The notes below the pieces were generated by a model that saw nothing but the letters and a program-made list of their open reading frames with translations, did not search any database and had not been told where the DNA came from. Below are positions 1 through 31,185 of a stretch of DNA of 64,000 nt, piece after piece (the stretch's first letter is position 1; the number at the start of each line of letters is the position of its first letter). The DNA lies in contig CM034603.1 in assembly GCA_020091685.1 (NCBI GenBank), forward strand, positions 10,584,683 to 10,648,682, written 5' to 3'. Both the position numbers and the translations under genes were made by a program. Source of the stretch: Lutjanus erythropterus (lineage: Eukaryota > Chordata > Actinopteri > Lutjaniformes > Lutjanidae).

Positions 1-1114
1 CGCTGCACTGCCTAATTAATGTGTGTTTCTGTGTATATGTGTGTGTGTGTGTAGGTGAAGAAAAGGCACGATGCACATTCAACAATCCACTCTAACCTCA
101 CCTTTCTCTAGACAATGATTTAAGCTCTGGCAGCAAATAAACAAGCCTGTCAGTCATGAGCTAATTTAGTGTCCGTGGGAAGTCTGAGGCTTCAACCTGT
201 CAGTCTGACACTTTATATCTTCCTGAGATTATAAGACAAGCGTGAAACAATACAGCCAAGTGCTGAGGAGACCTGGACCTATTAACCACACACACACACA
301 CAATATCCCCATTCTCTCTCTCTCACACACACACACACACGTGGACACACAGATTCAAGACTGAGGGCAGCTCTTTCGATGTATGCGCAGCTAATGTAGC
401 AGTTACAGCTACTTATTGGATGAAATATGGCTGACATGGAGGGTGGGCAGACACAGTGAGGCTTTGTTGTGAGAGGGGGCTGGGAACGAATCTTTCACAA
501 CCCATTATTTCTGACTTAAAATACTGTTAACATGATTTGTGCATTCAAGTGCATTTTTATTTAACAAATAAAGCAGTAAAAATTGCACTGCTACAGTAGT
601 ATTAAGGATGCACAATTTGGATTTACAATTTTTGTTTTACTGTTTATAGAGCATTTTGCCTAATAATTCAAATTAAATGCTTTGAAACAATCTGTCAAAT
701 CAGATATTATTATAGCCATTATGTATCAGCTATAATTTTGTTAAAGGAATGATAAGTAATAATATAAATTTCCCATCATTGGCCCCAATATTTATTGTCC
801 ATCCTAATGAGTGTTGCAGGGGAACTGAAGGAGAAACAGACAGAATATTTATGGATAGTAACATGTAGTGATGTTTCATTAAATAATAAGATATTATATG
901 TATGACAAGAAGTTTTATAGCAACTTTGTAATGAGCTTATTAAAGGTACAATGCAGAGAAACACACAATTACGCACTAAAAATAAAAATCAGCTTTTATC
1001 AGCTGACATGGTCCTTATACTCCAAAGGTCGTGGAATAAAATAAATGTCTCTGGCCGGAATAATGACAGAATTTCCAGCAGCACTTGAAGGCAGCATTGA
1101 CTCTGAGTTTCTCC
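1..1114. other. Upstream spacer, no gene seen
   Basis: AT-rich sequence with no open frame that resembles a protein and no convincing splice-site pair. It holds short (CA)n and (CT)n/(CA)n microsatellites around 285-302 and 319-341. It lies 5' of erich2 and may contain distal regulatory sequence, but nothing specific can be supported. Confidence 0.6.
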
Positions 1115-1128
1115 GTTGCTATGGCAAT
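1115..1128. promoter_or_regulatory. Candidate RFX X-box upstream of erich2
   Basis: The 14 bases GTTGCTATGGCAAT match the palindromic RFX-factor X-box (GTTGCCATGGCAAC) at 12 of 14 positions. The site lies about 150 bp upstream of the proposed erich2 start codon, the usual distance for X-boxes in ciliary gene promoters. The sequence match is direct; binding and function are inference. Confidence 0.5.
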
Positions 1129-1274
1129 GGTTGTTTGTTTACCTGGTGCGGAGTAGCCATCACCTACCCCACCGACAGTAACTTAGCTAGTTAGTTTGCT
1201 ATAAAACGTCATTAAGGACAGTTTGAGAACCTCCAAAATTAGTTTGTAAAGTTACAGTCGCTTTATCTTCCTCC

Positions 1275-4200
1275 ATGAACAGGTGAGCAGCGGGTAGCTG
1301 TCTAACATTAGAAGCTACGTTAACAATAGCTCACAAAGCATAGTTAATGAATGCTTATTATGCAACGTTAGCTTCCTGCTAATTTTAGCTAACGCTAGAC
1401 AATAACTAAGCGCCGTGGTAAATTAACAACATAACAATTAATGAGATAGTAATTTATTTCAGTACCACAAACATTGTTTCAGCAGGTGTTATTAAATCAA
1501 CTATTACACAATATGTTGACCTATACTCTTATTTAAAATGACTTTGTTAAAGCCTGAAGTCATCTTAAAATGAATGCTGTTCAATTTAAGGTCTTACATT
1601 ATATACACAGACTGAAGTGCCACATATAACTGCTAAACCTGAATTTAATAAGTAAGGGTTGTATAATTCATGCTAGCAGCCATTTTGACACAGAGTCAGG
1701 ATGCTGCTGTTGTAGGGGAGACTGGACATGGTTGCACATGTCCTCTTTCCCTCAGTTACTCAGAGTTTTTTGGGGGGAATTTTTTGTCCTGTTTGATAGG
1801 ACAGCTGAACAGTTGCCACAAATTGTTGCAGCTGTCCTGGAGCTGTTCATCTTACCCAACCTATAAGACATGGCAATAAAACCTCATGTGCTAGCTAGAC
1901 ACATTGACCTAGACACATACTAAGCCTGTCACTTGCTGGAAAGGCTCTTAACATGGAATAAGACTTCAATAATATCATTGGCGTCACCTGTGTTTACCCT
2001 ACCTATCAGTATGGCTGCTGTGAAAAAGATCTGCAACTAATAAATAACTAAAAGAATCTTACATGGTTTATCTGCTGTCATTTGATGTCCAGGTTAGAGT
2101 GTTTAGGGAAATCCTCCACTGGTTCGCAGAAACAGGTAAACACAAAAGCACAAAAGTCAACTGTTATTACAACACTAGTTAACTTTACTACGATCTACAC
2201 TATATGCTGTTTTTCTCGTGGATTACGTTGTTAATCATATTCATTCTCTGCCTGAATGTAGTTGGCAGTAGAAGTCACCTCTGCTCACGCTGAGACGAAC
2301 AAACCTAATGGTAAGAAGCAATTTAGTCTTCACATTGGTGTACAAAACATCACATGCACTGAAATAAGATTTCACTCGAGTTCCACCTTTTGCTTATGCT
2401 GCTTTTATGATTATGTTCCAGACAAAGTGGGGAAAAAGACATCCGCTGACAAACCTCAGTAAGTTCTGTCTTACCAAATATACATTTCTGTCATAACACA
2501 CAATGCTCATCTAGTATTTTTATTCTTTTATTTACGTTTTTGCATCTAGCAGGAGTCTTCCTGCCTGTGCACTACCTTGTCCTGTACAGGTGTGTATTCT
2601 GAGATAAACAACACCAGGACTGGATTGACAGAGATGTTTTGCTTCACTACTGAACTGTTTTTTGTTTGTTTGTTTGTTTGTTTTTTGTCATTCTTAAGGT
2701 TTCTCATCAAGAGATTCAGAAGTCTGGGTTTCTAAGAGGTGACATGCTCAAGACAGACAGTATGTGGTGGTGGAGGGAAAACCAATCTAATCAGTACTGT
2801 TTCACAAAGTGTCATATACAGTTATACACAGAGAAATCTGTTGCAGTTACTGTTGGTCACTCCTCACAAGTTACAGCATGAGTGTATATGTGCATGCTTG
2901 TTAAATCTGCCATTCTTGAAAATGTTGTAAATCACAAATTAAGTAACTAACAGTGTTGTCAGATTGCTTTGGTGTTTTCAAACCCAAGAAATGCTCCAAA
3001 TGTGCCCAAATTCATAAAAAAGGAATGAAAAACAGATAATTTTGATAAACATAAACAATGTTCATAAACAATGGTAATATTATAGTGGTCCATAATTTTT
3101 CAATAGGACATAATAAAACAACAGTTTAAATATTCACAAATGTGCTAGAATGTAAATAGGAGGCTATAATGCAACTGTATTCTTTTCACCATTTCTGTCT
3201 TTTGCTATAAAAATAAAGAAAATATAAAGGGACAGTCCAAATAAGGGAGAGAGAGAATTACACGCAACTCCATGCTATCAAAAAGCCAAACAAATAATGA
3301 TACTGTAGTGGTGCAAGAGGTTTCTCTTATAATGAATATGTCGGTACTGAGTGACTGGATGTGTTTGCACAACTAAGGAATATGTCTGACTATATTTTAA
3401 TATGCTATAATTCTTAATGCATTTGAAAAGCAGTCACACTCATGGTAAACCATCCCAAACTCTGTCCACCCAACCAAGCCCATTGTAACTCACACAGTGC
3501 AACCAAAAATAGCCCGATTATGTAGAAAACACCAAATCTGGCAACAATGATCACTAACTCTGGCAGGATTAGAAGAGACTGGCTGGGTACACCAAAAATA
3601 AACAACAACACTTCACCACAAAATAAATGTTGGAAAATAAATGTTATATACTGTAAATTGTTGAAATCTGACAGAGAAAGAAGAGTGTGCATTCTCTTTA
3701 AGTTAATTTGACCCTTTAATTATGTGATCATTTGGTTTTATTTACACGTTGTGGACCTGCATTAGTGCTGTTTTATAATCTTGATGCTCTTTTCTAGTTG
3801 GTTTTTCAAAATTCTACCAGCAGACAGTTTCAGCTTGTTCTGTTCACACATGATTGACCAGCCCAGTTTCTTCAGTCTGTGTGCAAATAACACAACTTTA
3901 TACTTTCAAATAGCGTTCTGTGCATACTAGAGATGAAGTGGTGTCAAAAATTTCACATCACCTTTACTGTGAGGTTTTCAAAGTGTGGTAATCAAACATG
4001 GTTATCACGATAATTAAAATGTGAAACAATGGCACTAATCACCTGGAACTTTATTGTGGTTTATCATTTATTGTTTCATCACTGATCCATACACCAAAAC
4101 CCAATGTTGCATGCAAGTGATACACCAGCCTTTTCCATTAACTTCTGAAAACAGCAGATGCATCCGGAATCCACATCACTTATTTAACATAACATAACCA

Positions 4201-6202
4201 ACTTAATTTAACCCAGACCATGATACCTTAACCTAACCAGGTGATTTTCTTGCCTAAACCTAACCAAACTGTGAACATTTCACGTTAACCATATGTTTAT
4301 TTTTTGTTATCATGATGACAAAGGTTGTCTGGCTATGGATCTGCTCTCCAGTTTATGGGAGGGATTGATGTGTCACTTGTGAATGTGACACATTTGACTT
4401 TGACGTGTATTGCATGCAGTGTAAAATCATGTTATTAGCACACAGATGGACATTAATTCATGCTATCTGTGGTGCCACAAACATTCTTTAAAAAAGTAAA
4501 TCCAAGAGTTTCCAGGCTGAATTCCGTTTCTTGTATGTCTGTGGTTCTCCTTTAGAGTACGTTCCAAAAGAACCCATCAACAGAGCACGGAGGTCTGTAT
4601 TCGGAATTCACATAGTAGGTGATCATGAGCAACTGAAGTATCTCCAACACACAGCTTTAAACCTTAAATGTGATTTCAGGGTTGAAGAACAAGCACCGTC
4701 GACTGCAGTGTCTGATGACGAGCTGAAAATGAAAGACTTGATGAAAGCAAAGCCCTCAGACTCAGCAGTAAAAGGTTGGCTGATGTAGAGCAAACTCAAA
4801 ATGAAAGACAGAAATGTTGAGAGAAGAAAGTTGGAGAGTTACAATGATGATCATTCTTCAGTTTTCTGGGTGTTAAAAGTCTAGAATCCAATCATCTAAA
4901 CTTTAGTCTTTAAAATGTCTTGAATACAATTTTGACAGGCCTTAAAAATTGATTGGATTATGAAGTTAATGTTACTTTTATAAACATTAACTTCAGTCTC
5001 ACTTTTAAATGTAATTTTAGGGAAAAACAACAAACTGCAGCCCAGTCATAATTCATTGGAGCACACAACACAGCAAATTAAAGGAAAAATCCTCCATAAA
5101 TATATTATTTTTCTGCAGTGAAAGTCCCTGGACTGGACAACAACTAGAAGAGCGCTAAAAGTCTTTGCTCAGATGTGAGATAGTCTGGTTCAGTGTTTTG
5201 TTTATAGCTAAATCACTGATTCTGTCAATGTTCATTAGCCTAATGTGCTTAGCTTACGTCAGCTTGCAGCTTAAAAAATTGATAAACTGATATCTTTCAG
5301 CACTAAGGACATTAATTAGGTCTTAAAAGAATTCATAATGGCCTTAAAGGTCTTAAATTTAACTTATTTTAACTTGCAGAAACCCTGTTGTTGCCAGAAG
5401 GAATGACACATGCTCCCCCAGCAGCTGAGCCTCTTCCCACGAATGAGGAGGAAGAACAGACTGAGGAGGAAGATGTTGAGGATGAAGACCTTAAGGCACC
5501 AGTGAAGCTGATAATTGAGGTAAAGTGACTGATTCAACACTTAAAGCTTTGTTGAGAAAAAATGTTTCATTCAGATCCATAAAGCAAACTTTTAGTCAAA
5601 ATTCTACTTTCAGTCAGTTTGGATGAACTGTGCTTAAATGGCAGAAGTTGACGTTGAAATGAGGATGTTTGGTTTCAGTTCCTCGGAGCTGTGATGGACA
5701 GAGACTTCCAGCTGGCCAGCAGACTGTGTCAGATGAGTATGTTTCCTGCATCCATCAATTGCATGTCTGACAGTCAATAATTCAACCAACAGTGCCTCTT
5801 CTCTCCTCGTTTCAGTTCTCATCTACGAACCAGACAATCCCGAGGCCTCTGAGTTTCTCCCGCTGATCCAGAAGAAGCTGTTGGAGGGTGAGAGTCGCCC
5901 TTTTCTACACAAACGCTCGCGCTGAATATTCAAAAACACAAAATAATTTTGTGTTGTGCTGTTTTCCATTAGAGCAAGATGAAGAGCAGAGCACTGAGGA
6001 AGAAGAAGATGATGATGAGGTGGATGAGGTGGATGAGGATGATGATGATGAGGATGACTCTGGAAGTGATGAGGAGGCATCTCAGAGCTCAAGTGGCTCC
6101 TCTTCATCTTGCTCCTCTTCTTCATCATCTGATGATGACGAGGAAGAAGTAAAGCCGGTGAACCGACACAAGCCGTGTCCTCCTTCTCACATTTGTCCTT
6201 AA
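1275..6202 (+). CDS. erich2: ERICH2-like glutamate-rich protein 2 (multi-exon)
   Basis: Coding exons read as 1275-1282, 2093-2135, 2262-2310, 4556-4774, 5380-5519, 5679-5736, 5816-5887 and 5973-6202. All have AG/GT borders, and the phases join into 272 codons plus stop. The last four exons are secure: they encode a conserved helical stretch (KAPVKLIIEFLGAVMDRDF, then LCQMILIYEP) seen in vertebrate ERICH2. A long acidic tail of Asp/Glu runs and a Ser block follows, ending in CPPSHICP. The 5' half is less certain. A small exon-like block at 2422-2458 has good splice sites but puts 4556 out of frame if included. An in-frame intron 4593-4679 is also possible inside exon 4. The molecular function of the family is poorly known. 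The gene sits just 5' of gad1, as in human. Confidence is high for the identity and moderate for the first three exons. Confidence 0.8.
2422..2458 (+). other. Possible alternative erich2 exon
   Basis: Thirty-seven bases bounded by a good acceptor (ATGTTCCAG) and donor (GTAAGT), lysine-rich when read on from exon 2262-2310 (DKVGKKTSADKP). It leaves phase 2, while the next recognised exon at 4556 needs phase 1. It is therefore either skipped, part of a transcript with another small exon I could not identify, or a chance splice-site pair. Confidence 0.35.
3930..4400. repeat. Repeat-like intronic DNA in erich2
   Basis: The long erich2 intron (2311-4555) carries sequence resembling dispersed fish repeats. 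One part is a stretch with a repeated CCTAACC/CCTAAACCTAACC motif around 4195-4275. No terminal repeats or target duplication could be defined, so the limits are approximate. Confidence 0.35.
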
Positions 6203-6259
6203 GCCTATTGTAACACTTCAGGAGAGGCTCTGCTAACACTATAGCATCATGTATTTATT

Positions 6260-6633
6260 TTAAAGAGGCAGTTCACCCAAAAATCCAAAATACACATTTT
6301 TCTTTTCTCTCTTACTTACAGTGCTGTTTACCCTGTGTAGAAATCAACGTCTGCCTTCTCTTGAATGTAATCAAACTAGATGACACTCAACTTGTGGTGC
6401 TCAAAGTGGAAAAAAAAATAAATAAAAAAATCAAATTGAGCAACATGTATTTTTTGACACTTTGAGCACCTGAAGCAGAGTCCCATCTATACTGGAGAGA
6501 AGGCAGACATCTCTAAGGCTGATATCTCCTAACCTCATCAAGTCACACCAAAACAGTCTTAATGGATAAATGACACAACAGATACAAATATCAAAATATG
6601 TATTTTTCATTTTTGAGTGAACTGTCCTGTTAA
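6260..6633. mobile_element. MITE with TTAA target duplication
   Basis: The two ends are inverted copies. The left end reads TTAA then AGAGGCAGTTCACCC and the right end reads GAGTGAACTGTCCTG then TTAA. The TTAA at both borders is the target duplication used by piggyBac and Kolobok transposons. The interior (about 370 bp) has no transposase, so this is a non-autonomous copy. It begins 58 bp after the erich2 stop codon and so probably lies in the erich2 3' UTR. Confidence 0.7.
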
Positions 6634-6676
6634 TCCTCACAATCCTCCCATGTGTTTTTTCCATATTTCACCTATA

Positions 6677-6682
6677 AATAAA
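6677..6682 (+). terminator. Candidate erich2 polyadenylation signal
   Basis: Canonical AATAAA about 475 bp downstream of the erich2 stop, just after the TTAA MITE. Other A-rich AATAAA matches near 6418-6426 lie inside the MITE. Which one is used cannot be told from sequence. Confidence 0.4.
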
Positions 6683-6884
6683 ATATGTATTATAGACAAA
6701 GCTGATGCCCTTCTTTTCTGTAAAATTATAAACTTGAGACTACATGGTCATTCAGATATGATGCTAAACTTCTGCTGATGTAAATCCAATCATCTGTAGG
6801 CCTGCAGGAGAAAAGGTAATGATTTAGAGACAGAAATTACCTTCAGTTTTCCCGCCATCTTGTCACTCTGCAGTTTTTCAAAGA

Positions 6885-7110
6885 AAGGACCAGTGTGTAG
6901 GATTAGTGTCTAGCAGTGAGCTTGCAAATTGAAAATGTGCGTTTTCTGGCCCCAAAACCACATCTAGAGCCAGTGTTTGGTTTCTCCACTCTGGGCCACT
7001 GTAGAAACATGGTGGTGGAACATGATGGCTTCAACGGAAGAGAACCTGGAGAACTGAAAAAATCATTTTGAGTATATGCATATAAATATGTGATTTTCCA
7101 CAACTGTAAG
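6885..7110. repeat. Dispersed fish repeat fragment
   Basis: The stretch beginning CCAGTGTGTAGGATTAG and including the 'tctagcagtgag' motif resembles a repeat widespread in percomorph fish genomes. Boundaries and family are not resolved here. Confidence 0.35.
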
Positions 7111-7535
7111 ACTGGAGAAGATTTCAAAAATGCAACTTAAAAATTCTTGAAAAGAGCTTGAATTTAACTTTGGAAAAGGTCTAGGAACCATGACATTCAT
7201 TTGCATTTTCTTCTGCTGATATTCTTAAAATTTTGTTTAAGTGTTTGCTAAATTTGGATGTAAACACGATGGAGTCACAGAGTAACGTACAATGGAGATG
7301 GTCAAAATAGGGCCAAAACTGACTCCAACAAAAAGTTTTATAGAACACAGTTTCAGTACAGGAAAGAAGTTGCTGAAATCTGTGACTTGAAATAAATATA
7401 ATTAATTTAACTGAACAAATCAACATTTTAAATGTAAAAGTAGCAGAGGGACTTTTTATGAATGAGGATACAAGCATGTTTTTCTGTGATGCTCTGCTCT
7501 ATGTGCACACCGTATCATTACTTTCAAGGTTACAC

Positions 7536-7538
<3 letters not shown>

Positions 7539-7583
<45 letters not shown>

Positions 7584-7605
7584 GCACACACACACACACA
7601 CACAG
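7539..7605. repeat. (CT)n-(CA)n compound microsatellite
   Basis: A run of CT dinucleotides passes into CA dinucleotides with a single CG interruption. Any open frame across it is low complexity and not a gene. Confidence 0.95.
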
Positions 7606-7956
7606 AGTTATAATCCATCCTAGAGGAATGCCATCAGCCAGTATATTTTGAGTTATTATCACATGGCAGAGCTTATCTTTATGAGTCGTCTCTACGCATG
7701 ACTTGTGAGAAGAGAAAGTGTGAGCGCCATCTGATAAAGGCTGTATAATTTGCAGTGAGTGAATGAACATAATGGCTGCTCTCTGCCCATTCAGTGGACC
7801 AGGACGCAGGCGTGAGGATGACAGCGAGGAGGACACTAAGTCAACGCCCGCCAGGCTGGATTCACTCTGATGTCCCAGTGTTATTGTCCATGTCAAGGTT
7901 ATAAAGAGGGTGCAGGTCAAAAATTATGATGCATGCAGTGTTGTCATCTCATGAAG

Positions 7957-8053
7957 GTGAATATTACAGTCAGTGCTTGGGATGGATGGATGGATGGATG
8001 GATGGATGGATGGATGGATGGATGGATGGATGGATGTCTCTCCATCACTTGGT
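7957..8053. repeat. Left copy of a direct repeat with (GGAT)n array
   Basis: This block shares 'gaaggtgaatattacag' at its start and 'ctctccatcacttggt' at its end with a second block at about 9578-9653. Between these anchors the left copy carries about 14 GGAT units (7980-8035). A poly-T tract (about 8055-8075) follows. The two copies bracket the L1-like fragment. Confidence 0.7.
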
Positions 8054-8154
8054 GTTTTTTTTTTTTTTTTTTTAGATAAAACAAAAAAATAGAGTGGAAC
8101 AAACTGTTGGCCACTAATGAATTCATACAGATGTTATACTAATGGGAGTACATG

Positions 8155-9150
8155 TCAGTTCATACAGATGCATAGAGTGATGATCTGTGGAGTCACGAAC
8201 GCAATCCATTTCTCCCAGTACTGCAAAAATGTATCAACCCAAAGATTTAGTGAAAAAGTAATTCTTTCTATATTTTGAACATCAGTCACAATATTTATCC
8301 AGTCAGTGTTTGTTGGAGGTTCAGTCTGTAACCATTTTTGTGTTACAGTCTTGTTGTTGGCTGCTAATAATATCTTTAATAGATATTTGTCTTGTTTCAG
8401 TAGATGAGCTGCGATATTGCCCAAATAAAGTCAAGAACAGTCAAAACCATTTACAAAAATATTCTTTCTGACATGTATTACTTCCTGCCAGTATGGCCAA
8501 ATGTGTGGGCACATCCAAAATATATGGAAGTGATCTGCTAGCTGTTGTCTGCATTTCCTCTAACATAGATCTCTTCCCATCTCACCCATCTGTACACATT
8601 TTAACTATATGAGGTTGTGAAATATCTAATCAAAGTCTGCCAGTCTGAAGTAGACTGCACAGAGCACAAGTTTGATCAGTCCTCCTCCGAAATGACAAGT
8701 CCAGACTCTTTTTCCCATTTTAATCTATTTGTTCAGTGTTTCTTATTGGACTGAATACTTGAGTATACGTTTGAAACAAGTTTCCTGTTGTTCTTATTTT
8801 TATATATGTCAATTAAATTGGTATCATGTTTGTCCATGAATTTTATCTCATCTCTAAAATAAGTCCTGGCTTGTAGATACTCTAAATATCCAGTCTTTCT
8901 AAACCATATATGTCGGAAAATTTGCTGGGAACTACCCAGTTCTCCCTTTGATGCAACTGTGCAATAAGAAGTGATGCCAGTTTTGCTGTATACCAATATT
9001 TAAACCTCTGGTCAATCGTTGCTGGTTTGGGTCAAAAGCAACCCATCTCAGCAGTCTAGACTTTATTTCAAATAGAATCTGGTTTAAGGAATGCAAGTCA
9101 CCACTAAGAGGGATGTTAGTCCATTGATTTAAACTATTATTATACTGTTT
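8155..9150 (-). mobile_element. L1-like LINE ORF2 remnant (3' part, broken)
   Basis: Read on the minus strand, several frames together give the C-terminal part of a non-LTR retrotransposon ORF2. The region 8155-8424 encodes a block with KYLLKILLAANNKTVTQKWL, PPT..WI and an ERITF motif, typical of the end of fish L1/Tx1-type ORF2. The region around 8480-8560 encodes a 'HIFW.CPHIWPYW'-like segment, and 8733-8996 an upstream part. Frame changes and stops show it is dead. The 5' end is missing, as is usual for LINE insertions. Confidence 0.7.
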
Positions 9151-9577
9151 TTGTTATTTTTTGACAGTTGGAAGTTTGAAAGTTTGAAATGTGCCTGGCA
9201 GTAAAGAAACAAGACGGAGCAGCCACAGTGAGCTGTTAAATTAAGTGCTGCTGGTGACAGGCGGCACACTTCCAACTTCTCAACAAGGTAACTAACTCCT
9301 CTCACTCCTGCCCTGCTGCTGGCAGACTCATGCCATGTGCAGCATCAAATCAGATCACTATTGCTCAGAGAATGACGGGAAAAGGCCAATTATTGCCTGA
9401 CTTTTTTATTCAAGTTACAATAGTTTGTTTTTACTGCTCTCAGAATTCACCTGCAGAAGTCACCTGCAATACTGACTTGCTAATTAGGCCCATATAAACT
9501 TAATTTCTTTCATCAGAAAGTCTAGAACTGATAGTGTCTGCTTAGAAAAATTCTGGCCCATCAACCAGCTGTGTCTG

Positions 9578-9653
9578 AAGGTGAATATTACAGCCAGTAC
9601 TTCGATGGATGGATGGATCATGAAGGGTGCATGCTGCTCTCTCCATCACTTGG
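9578..9653. repeat. Right copy of the direct repeat
   Basis: Second copy of the sequence described at 7957-8053. It has only three or four GGAT units and a short extra segment before 'ctctccatcacttggt'. The pair may be a local duplication, or the flanks of an insertion that brought in the LINE-bearing segment. Confidence 0.6.
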
Positions 9654-9900
9654 TACTTATATAAGAATTGCCTTCATTCTCAGCTAAACAAACAGATGGA
9701 TACCATGAAAAGCACCTCGCAGAGCTTCTACAGGTCCACTGAAACTGAATTATTGATTCTGGATATCTATCTGTTGTTCCTAAATCCCATAAACCAACTG
9801 TTTGTCATCTCAAGGTCAATTTCTCTGTAAGCCACTCAGAATACATTTCACATTCAAGTCTCCATCCTCCATTCTGTGACACCCACCCACACCTGGAGAC

Positions 9901-9940
9901 ATACACACACACACACACACACACATACACACACACACAG
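9901..9940. repeat. (CA)n microsatellite
   Basis: Dinucleotide CA repeat with single-base interruptions, shortly upstream of the gad1 promoter. Confidence 0.9.
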
Positions 9941-10088
9941 GCAGAGGGGTGGGCAGACGTCACTGGTGTTTTTCCTTTTGCTTTTTAGGCTTCTTCTTAA
10001 AGTGGATTGTGGCTGTCAGTAGCACTCAGGGAAGCTTCATTAGTCGTCAGAGGGAGGCAAGGCTGTGACTCATGCCTGCGTGAAGAGA

Positions 10089-10119
10089 CCAATGGGCAGT
10101 CGGAGCCTGAGATATAAAT
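10089..10119 (+). promoter_or_regulatory. gad1 core promoter candidate (CCAAT and TATA)
   Basis: A CCAAT motif (in GACCAATGGG) and a TATA-like ATATAAATA lie about 20 bp apart. The TATA-like element would place transcription start near 10140-10150, leaving a first exon of about 160 bp that ends at the strong donor after 10305. The promoter assignment is inference from motif spacing and the downstream splice donor. Confidence 0.45.
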
Positions 10120-10144
10120 AACGAATAAAAAAAACATTCTTGAG

Positions 10145-10305
10145 GGAGAAAGGGTCACTTGCGCGCCGCTGGATGGGATTTTATTAGTGCGCTCTCTCTG
10201 TTGGTATTCCGCCTTCGCCGCCACCGGACTGTTCCTTGTCGCGCCTTTGGGTGGCAATTGTAACATCTAGTTATAGTTTCTCTGGACTCGACAACCTGTG
10301 AGCCG
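10145..10305 (+). other. gad1: gad1 non-coding first exon (approximate start)
   Basis: GC-rich stretch ending GAGCCG followed by the donor GTAAG. The matching acceptor (TTTGCAG) is at 11221-11228, and the next exon begins at 11229 with 41 bases of leader before the ATG at 11270. A separate 5' UTR exon is usual for GAD1. The upstream limit is estimated from the TATA-like element. Confidence 0.5.
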
Positions 10306-11269
10306 GTAAGATGCCTCCCTCCGCCTTTCATTTCAGCGGCGCCCTTCATACGCTTCATATTTCACAGATCATAACGTCGGAGGTATTTTGGATAAAATTA
10401 TATTATCTGTTATAATTCGCTGTGCCTTTTGAAAGAAACCAATCCCAGATGAGTGACAGAAGGAATTCATTAGTCTAATGACATTGAGTGATGATGGTGT
10501 GGGATATGCCTGTTCAAAGCGCATCTTAATTGAAATGTCGATTGCTGAGTCAATAGATAAATGACGTATATTTATGTGGACATTATAGTTGCATTTTTAT
10601 CAACATTTGTTTAATAAATCAGTCTGATTTGAATTTTTAATGTATTCTGTCATATTTTCATATGTTTTTCCTAATTTGTCATTTTAATTGTGACAGTCTG
10701 AATGTGTGTTTTTTTTAAGATTCATGTTTTTATTCTTTAGAATATCATTTCGGATGATTACAGAGTTAAAGCTTATAGACTGTGATGAGTCTAACTAACA
10801 CTGATATCAAAGGAAAACTAGGCTACCTATTTCTTACATGTCATTGATAACAACTTCTAAATTTCATCCTTACCATTGGTTCCATGTTCTGTTAATACGG
10901 TGGCCCTTAAAGGGTAATTGAGTGCAAGAAATATTGAAGGTTATCTCCAAAATGAATGTACCCACAAAGGCATTACGTTATCACCAAAACTATTTATCCT
11001 GATCTGTGAATTGCTTGTGCGTCGTGCGCAATTTTCTCCAAATTACGCGTCTGATTCGTTGCCCACCCAGCTCTCCTTCGGGAATAAATCGCTCTTGGTA
11101 GATAAAATCATTTTCTGATCATATCCTGGCCTGTACCCATTAATATTACTGCACTTATTCAAAATATATATACATGTATTTCTGTCTGACCTGGCCGCTC
11201 CACTAACCGTGCACCGTTTTGTTTGCAGCTGAATTATTTTCCTGCTGGAGATCAGATAACAGAGGACTG

Positions 11270-30731
<19,462 letters not shown>

Positions 30732-31127
30732 ACTCTCATCGCTGCTCTGGTGTCCAGATGATGGCGAACGTACAGTCTGTTATCTGTTGTATTTCCACGG
30801 CAAATGCCAGTGAGGTGAAACATTCACAGTGCTGCAGACAGAATTATAATAAGACATGCTTTAGGTTCTTTGTAACCCGTCTGTGTTTGCCTGAAGCATT
30901 CTGACTGTTTCTCCAACCGAAGAGAAACTTGCAATGACAGAGACTTTGAGTTTCTAACATAGTTCCTCCTCTATAGACAAAATATATAAGTATCTGAAAG
31001 CTCCAGGTACAACAAACATGCTCTAATGTATGTGTGTGCTGTGGAATCTTGTAATGTATGTGTGATCTAGTTTCTTGTCCAATGTAGTTTGTCTCTTAAT
31101 GTCTGGATGTGTGTGCCTGAGTGTGTG

Positions 31128-31129
<2 letters not shown>

Positions 31130-31184
<55 letters not shown>
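31130..31184. repeat. (GT)n microsatellite in gad1 3' UTR
   Basis: Near-perfect GT repeat of about 27 units. It could bind GU-repeat-binding proteins in the mRNA and is a likely polymorphic marker. Confidence 0.9.

Positions 31185-31185
<1 letters not shown>

Noticed and set aside
1713..1735. Possible second TA-flanked transposon with the TAGGGGAGAC end
   Set aside because: Only one end is present and no inverted partner was found nearby, so no element is called.
2553..2589. Exon-like block (acceptor CTAGCAG, donor GTGTGT) in erich2
   Set aside because: No phase combination joins it to the downstream erich2 exons in frame, and its encoded sequence has no feature supporting it.
2699..2738. 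Another splice-bordered block in erich2 intron
   Set aside because: A stop codon appears when it is joined to the preceding exon in phase.
5823..6239. A 138-codon minus-strand open frame rich in His and Pro
   Set aside because: It is antisense to the acidic last exons of erich2. Its composition is the complement of GAT/GAG repeats, and the plus strand carries the spliced, conserved gene.
7980..8035. Regularly repeated GGAT units, superficially array-like
   Set aside because: A 4-bp simple repeat without spacers; not CRISPR, and the genome is eukaryotic. The ATTC array at 43025 was set aside for the same reason.
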